Shown here piece after piece: positions 44,122 to 52,910 of a stretch of DNA of 64,000 nt (within the stretch, counting starts at the first letter, position 1; each line of letters begins with the position of its first letter). Location of the stretch: NCBI GenBank assembly GCA_019119355.1, contig DWXE01000010.1, positions 1 to 64,000 of the forward strand, written 5' to 3'. The DNA comes from Candidatus Eisenbergiella merdigallinarum. Its GTDB lineage: Bacteria; Bacillota; Clostridia; Lachnospirales; Lachnospiraceae. A model generated the notes under the pieces. That model searched no databases. It saw nothing but the letters and a program-made list of their open reading frames with translations, and was not told where the DNA came from. The position numbers and the translations under genes were made by a program.

Positions 44122-45327
44122 ATGGAAAAAATTCAAATGACGACGCCCCTGGTGGAGATGGACGGCGACGAAATGACCAGGATCCTCTGGCAGATGATCA
44201 AGGACGAGCTGATCCTGCCCTATGTTGATTTGAAGACCGAATACTACGATCTGGGCCTCGCGCACAGAAACGAGACCGACGATCAGGTGACGGTGGATTC
44301 CGCCAACGCCACGCTCAAATACGGGGTCGCGGTAAAGTGCGCCACCATTACCCCCAACGCCGCGCGGGTGAAGGAATACGATCTGAAGGAAATGTGGAAG
44401 AGCCCCAACGGGACGATCCGCGCCATGCTGGACGGCACGGTATTCCGCGCCCCCATTCTGGTGAAGGGGATCGAGCCCTGCGTGCGCAGCTGGGAAAAGC
44501 CCATTACCCTGGCCCGTCACGCCTACGGGGACGTCTATAAAAATACGGAGATCAGGGTGGACGGCCCCGGCAGGGCGGAGCTGGTTTTCACGGCGCAGGA
44601 CGGCACCGAAACCAGGGAGCTGATCCACGAATTCCAGGGCCCCGGCATCCTGCAGGGGATTCACAACACCGAAAAATCCATCGCCAGCTTCGCCAGGGCG
44701 TGCTTCAACTACGCGGTGGACACCAGGCAGGACCTGTGGTTTGCCACCAAGGACACCATTTCCAAAAAATACGACCACACGTTCAAGGATATCTTCCAGG
44801 AGATCTACGAGGCGGAGTATCGGGAGAAGTTCGAAGGGCTGGGCATCGAATATTTCTACACCCTCATCGACGATGCGGTAGCCCGGGTCATGAAAGCGAA
44901 GGGCGGTTTCATCTGGGCCTGCAAGAATTACGACGGGGACGTGATGAGCGATATGGTCAGCTCCGCCTTCGGTTCCCTGGCGATGATGACCTCCGTGCTG
45001 GTTTCCCCCTCCGGCGTCTATGAATACGAGGCGGCCCACGGCACGGTTCAGCGCCATTACTACAAGCATCTGAAGGGGGAAGAGACCTCCACCAATTCGG
45101 TGGCCACCATCTTCGCCTGGACCGGCGCGCTGAGAAAGCGCGGGGAGCTGGACGGCATCCCGGCGCTGTGCCAGTTCGCAGACCGCCTGGAGAAGGCCAC
45201 CATCGCCACCATCGAAAGCGGCCGCATGACGAAGGACCTGGCGCTGATCACCTCCCTGAAAGACGTGACCGTTTTGAACAGCCAGGACTTCATCCGGGAA
45301 ATCCGCAATACGATGGAAAATGAGTGA
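44122..45327 (+). CDS. icd: NADP-dependent isocitrate dehydrogenase (eukaryote-like type)
   Basis: 401 residues. The opening ([18 protein letters not shown]) and [51 protein letters not shown] and [20 protein letters not shown] place it with the homodimeric, eukaryote-like NADP enzymes rather than E. coli Icd. It converts isocitrate to 2-oxoglutarate and CO2. ATG 44122 gives the family-typical start; ATG 44110 is 12 nt upstream and both overlap or abut the end of the GntR gene at 44120. The aconitase needed between citrate synthase and this enzyme is not in the window. Confidence 0.95.
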   Translation: MEKIQMTTPLVEMDGDEMTRILWQMIKDELILPYVDLKTEYYDLGLAHRNETDDQVTVDSANATLKYGVAVKCATITPNAARVKEYDLKEMWKSPNGTIRAMLDGTVFRAPILVKGIEPCVRSWEKPITLARHAYGDVYKNTEIRVDGPGRAELVFTAQDGTETRELIHEFQGPGILQGIHNTEKSIASFARACFNYAVDTRQDLWFATKDTISKKYDHTFKDIFQEIYEAEYREKFEGLGIEYFYTLIDDAVARVMKAKGGFIWACKNYDGDVMSDMVSSAFGSLAMMTSVLVSPSGVYEYEAAHGTVQRHYYKHLKGEETSTNSVATIFAWTGALRKRGELDGIPALCQFADRLEKATIATIESGRMTKDLALITSLKDVTVLNSQDFIREIRNTMENE

Positions 45328-45341
45328 GAGAGGGACAGGCT

Positions 45342-45800
45342 GTGATCGATCGTTTTTTAAAGAGTAAACTGGGGCAGCAGATTTTAAAGTTCGGCGTGGT
45401 GGGATTTCTTTGCTTCTTCATCGAGTTCGGGCTGCTGATTCTCCTGAAGGAGCTGTGCCATCTGCCGGTGATCGTGGCGAATACCGCCGCCTTCACCGTA
45501 TCGGCCATCGTCAACTACATTCTGAGCATCGCCTTCGTGTTCGACGCGGACAGGAGCGCCAATCAGGGCAAGCAGTTCATCGTCTTCTTCGTGCTGGCGG
45601 TGGGAGGGCTGATCATCAACAACGTCGTGCTCAAGCTGGGAACCCTGATTCTGGATCCGTTCTGGAGCCGTTCCTATATCCTCGTCAAGCCTTTCGCCAC
45701 GGGCGTGGTGATGGTGTACAACTTCATCACGAGAAAGCTGTTCATCGAGAGAAAATCCGGGAACGGGGAGAAGCCCGGGGAGAGAGCGGAGACTGATTGA
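45342..45800 (+). CDS. GtrA-family membrane protein
   Basis: 152 residues with four hydrophobic segments (FGVVGFLCFFIEFGLLILL, VIVANTAAFTVSAIVNYIL, FIVFFVLAVGGLIINNVVL, FATGVVMVYNFITRKLFI), the size and layout of GtrA proteins. These are thought to help move polyprenyl-linked sugars across the membrane for wall or teichoic-acid glycosylation. The NYxxxxxFVF pattern (NYILSIAFVF) is present. GTG 45342 follows AGAGAGGGA; an upstream GTG at 45324 overlaps the icd stop. It is probably read with icd but functionally separate. A GC-rich terminator follows. Confidence 0.85.
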   Translation: MIDRFLKSKLGQQILKFGVVGFLCFFIEFGLLILLKELCHLPVIVANTAAFTVSAIVNYILSIAFVFDADRSANQGKQFIVFFVLAVGGLIINNVVLKLGTLILDPFWSRSYILVKPFATGVVMVYNFITRKLFIERKSGNGEKPGERAETD

Positions 45801-45816
45801 AATTTGCCTGCGCTGC

Positions 45817-45852
45817 GGGCCGGGAGATCGTGGATCACCCGGCCCCTTTTTT
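45817..45852. terminator. Terminator between the GtrA-like gene and rarA (convergent)
   Basis: GGGCCGGG and CCCGGCCC form an 8-bp stem, then C and T6 on the + strand. The right arm covers the final codons of rarA. Confidence 0.7.
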
Positions 45853-47160
45853 CCACGCTTCGATTTCCGCGAGGCGCTGCCGGAGGCCGGCCTCGGCGCC
45901 CTGCCCTGCGGGACGGTAGTATTTCCTGTCCCGCAGGGAATCCGGCATACATTCCATGTGGGTGAGTTTTTCTTCGGTATCGTGGGCGTACTGGTAGCCC
46001 TCCGCGTAATGCAGATCCTTCATCAGCTGCGTGGGGGCGTTGCGCAGGTGGAGGGGCACCGGCTCGGCGAGATGCTCCCGGGCGTCCTTCAGGCTCTCCT
46101 CGCAGGCGAGATAGACGGCGTTGGAGCGGGGAGCCAGGGCCAGATAGACCACGGCGTGGGCCAGGTTGACGCTGCATTCCGGCATGCCGATCAGATGGCA
46201 GGCCTGGAAGGCGGCCACGGCCACCGAAAGGGCCTGGCTGTCGGCGAGCCCCACGTCCTCGCTGGCGAACCGGATCAGGCGCCTGGCGATGTAGAGGGGA
46301 TCCTCCCCGCCTTCCAGCATGCGGGACATCCAGTACAGGGCGGCGTCGGGATCGCTGTTTCGCATGGATTTGTGCAGGGCCGAGATCAGGTTGTAATGCT
46401 CCTCCCCGTTTTTGTCGTACAGGAGGGACTTGCGGCTGATGCACTGCTTCAGCCCTTCCGGGGTCACCGCGATTGTCCCGGCGCTCACCTGCCCGTTGGT
46501 GACGGCCATTTCCAGGGTATTTAAGGCGGTGCGGGCGTCTCCGTTGGCGAAGGCCGCGATGGCCGCAATCTGCTCTTTGCCGATTTCGATCCGGGTTCCT
46601 CCGAATCCCTGCGGGCTTGTTACCGCCCGGACCAGCAGCCGCTCCAGATCCGAAACGGTCAGCTGCTTCAAGACGAAGACACGGCAGCGGGAGAGGAGCG
46701 CCGCGTTGATCTCGAAAGAGGGGTTTTCCGTGGTGGCGCCGATGAGCAGGATGCTGCCCTTTTCCACGAAGGGGAGAAAAGCGTCCTGCTGCGCCTTGTT
46801 GAAGCGGTGGATTTCGTCCACGAACAGGACGGTTTTCTGGCCCAGAATCCGGCTGTTCTCCGCCTGGGCCATCACTTCCCGGATCTCTTTGATCCCGCTG
46901 GTGACGGCGCTGAAATTGATGAAGGAGGCGCGGGTCCGCCTGGCGATGATATTGGCCAGGGTCGTCTTCCCCACGCCGGGAGGCCCCCAGAAAATCATGG
47001 AGGAAATCTGATCGCGGTCGATCATCTGCCGCAGCAGCCTGCCCGGCCCCAGAAGATGCTCCTGTCCGACAAAATCGTCCAGGCTCTCCGGGCGCAGTCG
47101 ACTGGCCAGGGGTGACTGGGCGGCGGGCTGGGAATCGAATAGAGAGAGCTGTTTCATCAT
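45835..47160 (-). CDS. rarA: Replication-associated recombination protein RarA (MgsA)
   Basis: 441 residues of the AAA+ clamp-loader-like RarA/MgsA family that acts at stalled replication forks. Walker A GPPGVGKTTLANIIARR (about residues 59-75), Walker B VLFVDEIHRFNKAQQDA, sensor 1 LIGATTENPSFEINAALLSR, followed by a lid and the tetramerisation part (RNSDPDAALYWMSRML, EDVGLADSQAL, YLALAPRSNAVY). An N-terminal QLSLFD resembles a clamp- or SSB-binding peptide. The open frame continues upstream to 48318, but ATG 47160 with AGGCAGGTG before it gives the standard start. Confidence 0.96.
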   Translation of the reverse strand: MMKQLSLFDSQPAAQSPLASRLRPESLDDFVGQEHLLGPGRLLRQMIDRDQISSMIFWGPPGVGKTTLANIIARRTRASFINFSAVTSGIKEIREVMAQAENSRILGQKTVLFVDEIHRFNKAQQDAFLPFVEKGSILLIGATTENPSFEINAALLSRCRVFVLKQLTVSDLERLLVRAVTSPQGFGGTRIEIGKEQIAAIAAFANGDARTALNTLEMAVTNGQVSAGTIAVTPEGLKQCISRKSLLYDKNGEEHYNLISALHKSMRNSDPDAALYWMSRMLEGGEDPLYIARRLIRFASEDVGLADSQALSVAVAAFQACHLIGMPECSVNLAHAVVYLALAPRSNAVYLACEESLKDAREHLAEPVPLHLRNAPTQLMKDLHYAEGYQYAHDTEEKLTHMECMPDSLRDRKYYRPAGQGAEAGLRQRLAEIEAWKKGAG

Positions 47161-47244
47161 GTGCGCACCTGCCTTTGAAGCAAACATTTGTTCTGAATAA
47201 ATCGTAACACCGCCAAAAGGCGTTGTCAACCCGGGCATTTCCTC

Positions 47245-47273
47245 TTGTAAGCGGCTTTCGGATTGATTATAAT
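47245..47273 (+). promoter_or_regulatory. Promoter of the DegV-like gene
   Basis: TTGTAA (47245-47250), 17-bp spacer, TATAAT (47268-47273), 59 bp ahead of ATG 47332. Confidence 0.7.
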
Positions 47274-47331
47274 ACGAAAGGAAGTTTTTTGGAAAATCGA
47301 AAAAGGATTCTGAAAGGAGAAAGCAGTCGAG

Positions 47332-48219
47332 ATGAGCGATTATGTGATTACATGCTGTTCCACTGCGGACATGAGCAGGGAATATATGGAAGCCAATAGA
47401 GTGCCTTACGTCATGTTCCATTATCAGATGGACGGGAAGGATTATCCGGACGATCTGTACGCGTCCATCACGCCGGAGGCCTTCTATCAGAAGATCGCTG
47501 ACGGAGCGCAGCCGGTGACTTCCCAGGTCAATGTGGAAGAATACTGCCGCCTGTTCGAGCCCGTTTTGAAAGAGGGTAAGGACGTCCTGCATCTGACCCT
47601 TTCCAGCGGCATTTCGGGCACCGTCAATTCCGCGAACCTGGCCAAAGCCCAGATGGAGGAACAGTATCCGGACCGGAAGGTGGTGGTGATCGACTCCCTT
47701 GCGGCTTCCTCCGGCTACGGGCTGCTGGTGGATGCGGTTCTGGAAAATCAGCGTTCGGGCATGAGCCTGGAGGAAAACGCGGACTGGGTGGAAAAGAACA
47801 AACTCCGCCTGCATCACTGGTTTTTCTCCACGGATCTGACCAGCTTCATCCGGGGCGGCCGCATTTCCAAAGCCGCGGGCTTCGTGGGGCAGGCTCTGAA
47901 CATCTGCCCGCTGATGAACGTCAATTCCGAAGGGAAACTGATTCCCCGCACAAAACACCGCGGGAAGAAACAGGTGATCCGGGAAATCGTGAAGCGGATG
48001 GAAGAGCACGCGCAGGACGGGACGGATTATTCCGGGAAGTGCTTTATGTGCCAGTCCGCCTGCCCGGAGGACGCCCGGAAGGTGGCGGATCTGGTGGAGG
48101 AAAAATTCGCGAAGCTGGACGGGAAGGTGCTGATCAATCCCATCGGGACGGTGATCGGAGCCCATACCGGCCCTGGCACCGTTGCGCTGTTTTTCTGGGG
48201 AGACGAAAGAACGCTGTAA
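47332..48219 (+). CDS. DegV-family fatty-acid-binding protein
   Basis: 295 residues of the DegV fold, which binds a fatty acid; some members (FakB) present fatty acids to the kinase FakA for phosphorylation and lipid use. Visible: YVITCCSTADMSREYM at the start, AQPVTSQVNVEEYCRLFEPV, LHLTLSSGISGTVNSANLA (lipid head-group loop), FSTDLTSFIRGGRISKAAGFVG, and GTVIGAHTGPGTVALFF at the C-terminus. GAAAGGAG precedes ATG 47332. It has its own promoter and precedes alaS, from which it is separated by the alaS promoter. No FakA partner is in the window. Confidence 0.92.
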   Translation: MSDYVITCCSTADMSREYMEANRVPYVMFHYQMDGKDYPDDLYASITPEAFYQKIADGAQPVTSQVNVEEYCRLFEPVLKEGKDVLHLTLSSGISGTVNSANLAKAQMEEQYPDRKVVVIDSLAASSGYGLLVDAVLENQRSGMSLEENADWVEKNKLRLHHWFFSTDLTSFIRGGRISKAAGFVGQALNICPLMNVNSEGKLIPRTKHRGKKQVIREIVKRMEEHAQDGTDYSGKCFMCQSACPEDARKVADLVEEKFAKLDGKVLINPIGTVIGAHTGPGTVALFFWGDERTL

Positions 48220-48223
48220 ACGG

Positions 48224-48252
48224 TTGACAATGCCGCAGGGGAACCCTATAAT
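48224..48252 (+). promoter_or_regulatory. Promoter of alaS
   Basis: TTGACA (48224-48229), 17-bp spacer, TATAAT (48247-48252). The leader to GTG 48309 is under 60 nt, so no T-box is possible here, unlike leuS. Confidence 0.85.
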
Positions 48253-48308
48253 AATTTGGATTGAGTATTGAAAAGGGCAGATAATCTGCAGGTTTGGAGG
48301 AAAGATAC

Positions 48309-50948
48309 GTGAAGGCATATGGCGTAAATGAACTGAGAAAGATGTTCCTGGAGTTTTTCGAGAGCAAGGGACATCTGGCGATGAAGAGCTTTTCCCTGGT
48401 TCCGCACAATGACAACAGCCTGTTGCTCATCAATTCCGGAATGGCGCCGTTGAAGCCCTATTTCACCGGGCAGGAGATCCCGCCCAGGAAAAGGGTCACC
48501 ACGTGCCAGAAGTGCATCCGCACGGGGGATATCGAAAATATCGGAAAGACCGCGCGCCACGGCACTTTTTTTGAGATGCTGGGGAATTTTTCCTTCGGGG
48601 ATTACTTCAAGCATGAAGCGATCGCCTGGAGCTGGGAATTTCTGACGCAGACGGTGGGGCTGGATCCGCAGAGGCTGTATCCGTCCGTCTATCAGGACGA
48701 CGACGAAGCGTTTCGGATCTGGAATGAGGAAATCGGCATTCCGGCGGAGCGCATTTTCCGCTTCGGCAAGGAGGACAACTTCTGGGAGCACGGTTCCGGC
48801 CCCTGCGGCCCCTGCTCGGAGATTTATTATGACCGCGGGGAGAAATACGGCTGCGGGAAGCCGGGCTGTACCGTTGGCTGCGACTGCGACCGCTATATCG
48901 AAGTGTGGAACAACGTGTTCACCCAGTTCGACAACGACGGCCACGGAAACTACACCGAGCTGGAGCAGAAGAACATCGATACGGGCATGGGTCTGGAGCG
49001 CCTGGCGGTGGTCGTTCAGGACGTGGACTCCATCTTCGACGTGGATACGATCCGCGCCCTGCGCGACCGGGTGTGCCAGATCGCGGGAAAGGAATATCAC
49101 AGGGAGCACGAATGGGACGTTTCCATCCGGATCATCACCGACCACATCCGCTCCGCCACGTTTATGATTTCCGACGGGATCCTGCCTTCCAATGAGGGAA
49201 GGGGCTACGTGCTGCGCCGGATCATCCGCAGGGCGGCGCGCCACGGAAGGCTTCTGGGCATCGAAGGGACATTCCTGGCGAATCTCGGGCAGACCGTGAT
49301 CGAGGGGAGCCGGGACGGCTACCCGGAGCTGGAAGAGAAGAAGGACTTCATCTTCAACGTGCTGACGCAGGAAGAAAACAAGTTCAACCGGACCATCGAC
49401 CAGGGCCTTGCCATCCTGTCCGATCTGGAGGAAAAGATGGCTGCCGGCGGCGCGTCCGTGATGAACGGCGAAGATGCGTTCCGCCTGTACGATACCTACG
49501 GGTTCCCGCTGGATCTGACGAAGGAAATCCTGGAAGAGAAGAACTTCACCGTGGACGAAGAGGGCTTCGACGCCGCCATGCGCAGGCAGAAGGAGACGGC
49601 GAGAAAGGCCAGAAAGACCACCAACTACATGGGAGCGGACGTGACGGTGTACGAGTCCATCGATCCGGCCATCACCTCCGTGTTCACGGGATATGACAGC
49701 CTGGAGCATCAATCGAAGATCAGCGCCATGACCACGGATGCGGAAGTGGTGGAAGCGTTGACGGACGGGCAGTCCGGCACCATCATCGTGGAGGAGACCC
49801 CCTTCTATGCCACCATGGGCGGCCAGGAAGGCGACAGGGGACGCATCGTGGGGCCGGAAGGCGTCTTCGAGGTGGAGGACACGATCAAGCTCAAGGGCGG
49901 CAAGGTCGGCCACGTGGGGAAAGTGCTCAAAGGCATGTTCCGCCTTTCCGACGCGGTGAAGCTTTCCGTGGATGAAAAGAACAGACAGGCCACCTGCTTA
50001 AACCACAGCGCCACCCATCTTCTGCAGAAGGCGCTGAGAGAGGTGCTGGGCACCCATGTGGAACAGCAGGGCTCCCTGAACAACGCGGACCGTCTCCGCT
50101 TTGACTTCAGCCATTTCTCCGCCATGACCCCGGAGGAGATCGCGCTGGTGGAGCAAAAGGTCAACGAAAAGATCGCGGAAAACCTGCCCATCGAGACGAA
50201 GATCATGACCCTGGAAGAGGCGAAGCAGTCCGGAGCCATGGCCCTGTTCGGAGAGAAATACGGGGATACGGTGCGCGTGGTCTGCATGGGGGACTATTCC
50301 AAAGAGTTCTGCGGCGGCACCCATGCGGGATCCACCGGGCAGATCCGGGCGTTCAAGATCCTTTCCGAGAGCGGCGTGGCGGCTGGCGTCCGCAGGATTG
50401 AGGCGCTCACCGGAGACGGCGTGTTCCGGTATTATGACGGGCTGGAGAAAAAGCTGGAAGAAGCGGCCAGAACCGTGAAGGCCACCCCCGCGACCCTGCA
50501 GGAGAGGCTGGAGCATCTGATGGCGGAAGTCAGGGAGCTGCAGAGCGAAAACGAGTCCTTAAAGAGCAGGGCCGCCAGGGAGGCGCTGGGCGACGTGATG
50601 GATCAGGTCGCTGACGTCAAAGGCGTAAAGCTGATCGCGGCCCGGGCCGACGGCGTGGATATGAACGGCCTGCGGGATCTGGGCGACCAGCTGAAGGAAA
50701 AGCTGGGCGACGGCGTCGTGGTGCTGGCGTCGGAGCAGGACGGCAGGGTGAACCTGATCGCCATGGCGACGGACGCGGCCGTGAAAGCGGGCGCTCACGC
50801 GGGCAACCTGATCCGGGGGATCGCGGCCCTGGTGGGCGGAGGCGGAGGCGGTCGGCCGAATATGGCCCAGGCCGGCGGAAAAAATCCCGCCGGGATCGAC
50901 GCGGCCATCGCCGAAGCGGCGAAGGTCCTGGAGACCCAGGTGAAATAA
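48309..50948 (+). CDS. alaS: Alanyl-tRNA synthetase
   Basis: 879 residues. Class II catalytic core with LVPHNDNSLLLINSGMAPLK, RHGTFFEMLGNFSFGDYF and GSGPCGPCSEIYYDRG; editing domain with the zinc ligands HSATHLL (about residue 564) and CGGTH (about 665); C-terminal DHHA1 domain ending in a Gly-rich stretch (VGGGGGGRPNMAQAGGKNPAG). The start is GTG 48309, 9 nt after GGAGG, giving MKAYGVNELRK; a TTG at 48294 would include the ribosome site itself. Attaches alanine to tRNA-Ala and clears mischarged Ser/Gly. Confidence 0.98.
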   Translation: MKAYGVNELRKMFLEFFESKGHLAMKSFSLVPHNDNSLLLINSGMAPLKPYFTGQEIPPRKRVTTCQKCIRTGDIENIGKTARHGTFFEMLGNFSFGDYFKHEAIAWSWEFLTQTVGLDPQRLYPSVYQDDDEAFRIWNEEIGIPAERIFRFGKEDNFWEHGSGPCGPCSEIYYDRGEKYGCGKPGCTVGCDCDRYIEVWNNVFTQFDNDGHGNYTELEQKNIDTGMGLERLAVVVQDVDSIFDVDTIRALRDRVCQIAGKEYHREHEWDVSIRIITDHIRSATFMISDGILPSNEGRGYVLRRIIRRAARHGRLLGIEGTFLANLGQTVIEGSRDGYPELEEKKDFIFNVLTQEENKFNRTIDQGLAILSDLEEKMAAGGASVMNGEDAFRLYDTYGFPLDLTKEILEEKNFTVDEEGFDAAMRRQKETARKARKTTNYMGADVTVYESIDPAITSVFTGYDSLEHQSKISAMTTDAEVVEALTDGQSGTIIVEETPFYATMGGQEGDRGRIVGPEGVFEVEDTIKLKGGKVGHVGKVLKGMFRLSDAVKLSVDEKNRQATCLNHSATHLLQKALREVLGTHVEQQGSLNNADRLRFDFSHFSAMTPEEIALVEQKVNEKIAENLPIETKIMTLEEAKQSGAMALFGEKYGDTVRVVCMGDYSKEFCGGTHAGSTGQIRAFKILSESGVAAGVRRIEALTGDGVFRYYDGLEKKLEEAARTVKATPATLQERLEHLMAEVRELQSENESLKSRAAREALGDVMDQVADVKGVKLIAARADGVDMNGLRDLGDQLKEKLGDGVVVLASEQDGRVNLIAMATDAAVKAGAHAGNLIRGIAALVGGGGGGRPNMAQAGGKNPAGIDAAIAEAAKVLETQVK

Positions 50949-50989
50949 CCGGCCTGATACAATATTTTCCGCCTTTTTGAAAAAAAGTG

Positions 50990-51017
50990 TTGACGAACTG
51001 GGGTTTTTTGCTATAAT
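50990..51017 (+). promoter_or_regulatory. Promoter of rpsU
   Basis: TTGACG (50990-50995), 16-bp spacer, TATAAT (51012-51017). A leader of about 125 nt follows. Confidence 0.75.
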
Positions 51018-51023
51018 AGTTCT

Positions 51024-51147
51024 TGTGCATGTGATGTACGAATGCGATGGATGCACGAAAGACTGCTCCGCGATACATACATGTATTAGAATAAACCCAA
51101 TCAGTCGTGAAACGAGACGGGACTGAAGGGAGGTCAGGTGTAGGTTC
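51024..51147 (+). promoter_or_regulatory. Structured 5' leader of rpsU
   Basis: GTGCAT (51025-51030) pairs with ATGCAC (51051-51056); alternatively CACGAAAGACTG (from 51054) can pair with CAGTCGTG near 51102-51109. The two foldings compete for ATGCAC, as in a switch. No known ribosomal leader motif is recognised. AGGGAGG (51128-51134) is the ribosome site. Confidence 0.4.
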
Positions 51148-51324
51148 ATGTCCAACATTATCGTAAAAGAAAATGAGACTTTAGATAGCGCTCTGCGTCG
51201 TTTCAAGAGAAGTTGTGCCAAAGCGGGAATCCAGCAGGAGATCCGCAAGAGAGAGCATTACGAGAAACCCAGCGTAAAGCGTAAGAAAAAATCTGAAGCA
51301 GCCAGAAAACGCAAATATAACTAA
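51148..51324 (+). CDS. rpsU: 30S ribosomal protein S21
   Basis: 58 residues, [20 protein letters not shown] at the start and a very basic C-terminus ([17 protein letters not shown]), the standard S21 length. It binds the small ribosomal subunit near the 3' end of 16S rRNA. The gene is short enough to be missed by length cut-offs. It has its own promoter and leader, and the GH25 lysozyme gene follows after 77 bp; a weak pairing (GGTCCC..GGGACC) near 51331-51356 with a T-run could be its terminator. Confidence 0.97.
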   Translation: MSNIIVKENETLDSALRRFKRSCAKAGIQQEIRKREHYEKPSVKRKKKSEAARKRKYN

Positions 51325-51401
51325 AGGAAACAGGTCCCTGAGGCTTCTTGGGGACCTGCTTTTTCGTACGACAGGAAAAAATTACCAGAAGGAGGAACAG
51401 G

Positions 51402-52826
51402 ATGAAGCTGAGAAAACGTATGATGGGGCTTCTGCTGGCTGTGGCAGTAGCGGCAGGGTCCTTCCTGGGGACGCCCGTCCGGGCGGAGGCGGCGAACACC
51501 ATCGCAAAGGGAATCGATGTGTCCAAATATCAGGGGGCTGTGAACTGGAGCGCGGTGAAAAACGCGGGATATTCCTTCGCGTTCATCAAGATCGGCAGCG
51601 CCAAGAGCGGGCTGGATCCGTACTACGCGGCCAACATGGCCGGAGCCAATGCGGCGGGGCTGAAGGTGGGAGCCTATATCTATTCCTACGCCACCACGGT
51701 GGAGGGAGCCATCACGGAAGCGCAGTTCGCCATCGCGGCGCTGGAGCCCTATACGGTGAGCTATCCCGTGGTGTTCGATCTGGAGGATTCCGTACATAAG
51801 AACATGACGCCGGAGCAGCTGGCTTCCCTGGCGGTAGCGTTCTGCAGCACCGTCCAGAGCGCGGGCTACTATCCCATGGTCTACTCCAGCAAAAACTGGA
51901 TGACCGGCAAGATCGCGGCCACTCCTTACGATAAATGGATCGCCCAGTACAATACGGTGTGCGAATATCCGAATCCGGCCTTCTGGCAGTTTACCAGCAG
52001 CGGTACGGTTCCGGGGATCGACGGCAGGGTGGATCTGAACTATCAGTTCAAGGACTATTCCAACCTGATCGTGGCCAACGGCTTCGTGGACCGCGGGGGC
52101 AACCGCTATTATTACAGAAACTACCGGATGCAGTTCGGCTTCGTGGAGGATAACGGGAAGACCTATTTCATGAATGCGGACGGCACCCTCTACAAGCAGG
52201 GCTGGCTGGGCGACGGCGTGAATATGTTTTATATGGACACCAAAGACGGCCATATGCTGAAAGACCTGGTGGAAATCGGCGGCAAAAAGTATTATTTCGC
52301 GGCCAACGGCCTGATGCAGAGGGGGATGATCCCGCTGGACGGCAAGATCTATCTGTTCGGAGCGGACGGGGCGATGCAGTACGGCTTTTATACGGACGCC
52401 GCCGCGGGCACCCGCTACTTCAAAGAGGACGGCAGCATGGCGGCCAACGAGCTGGTGACGGTCAACGGCCAGAAATATTTCTTCGACGCGACCGGGATCA
52501 TGGCAACCGGCCTCGTGCCCATCGGCGGCCTCACCTATCTGTTCGGAGCGGACGGCACGATGCAGTACGGCTGGTATACGGACGCTTCCGGCATGCGTTA
52601 CTTCCAGGCGGACGGCAGCATGGCGGTCAACGCTACCCTGACGGTGGACGGCGCGCTGTATACCTTTGACGCCAACGGAATCGCTACGGCGGTGCCGGTG
52701 TTGAATCCCACGGCCTGGGTGACGGATCCCGTTACGGGAGTGACGGTGGATACCACGACGGGAGAAGTGGTGGCTCCTGAGACGGTGGCCCAGGTGGCGG
52801 CCATGAGCGCCGCTGCAGGGCAGTGA
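51402..52826 (+). CDS. GH25 lysozyme with C-terminal wall-binding repeats
   Basis: 474 residues. Signal peptide (MKLRKRMMGLLLAVAVAAGS, cleavage near RAEAA), GH25 muramidase domain about residues 33-225 (KGIDVSKYQGAVNW, FAFIKIGSA, VGAYIYSYA, VVFDLEDS with catalytic acids, WQFTSSG), then about nine choline-binding-like repeats (KTYFMNADGTLYKQGW, KKYYFAANGLMQRG, LTYLFGADGTMQYGWY). It should be exported, bind the wall and cleave peptidoglycan between MurNAc and GlcNAc. ATG 51402 follows AGAAGGAGGAACAGG. It is followed by a D,D-carboxypeptidase gene, so this is a wall-remodelling neighbourhood. Confidence 0.94.
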   Translation: MKLRKRMMGLLLAVAVAAGSFLGTPVRAEAANTIAKGIDVSKYQGAVNWSAVKNAGYSFAFIKIGSAKSGLDPYYAANMAGANAAGLKVGAYIYSYATTVEGAITEAQFAIAALEPYTVSYPVVFDLEDSVHKNMTPEQLASLAVAFCSTVQSAGYYPMVYSSKNWMTGKIAATPYDKWIAQYNTVCEYPNPAFWQFTSSGTVPGIDGRVDLNYQFKDYSNLIVANGFVDRGGNRYYYRNYRMQFGFVEDNGKTYFMNADGTLYKQGWLGDGVNMFYMDTKDGHMLKDLVEIGGKKYYFAANGLMQRGMIPLDGKIYLFGADGAMQYGFYTDAAAGTRYFKEDGSMAANELVTVNGQKYFFDATGIMATGLVPIGGLTYLFGADGTMQYGWYTDASGMRYFQADGSMAVNATLTVDGALYTFDANGIATAVPVLNPTAWVTDPVTGVTVDTTTGEVVAPETVAQVAAMSAAAGQ

Positions 52827-52910
52827 CCGGGCTGAGGCATCTGAAAGAGGAATAATCCGGGGAAACCGACATAAGAATAACTATAGCAATCTGAAGATGG
52901 AGTGCATCAT

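Noticed and set aside
47161-48318. Continuation of the rarA reading frame upstream to 48318, giving 827 residues
   Set aside because: The added part is antisense to the DegV-like gene, has shadow-like composition, and a normal RarA start with a ribosome site is at 47160.
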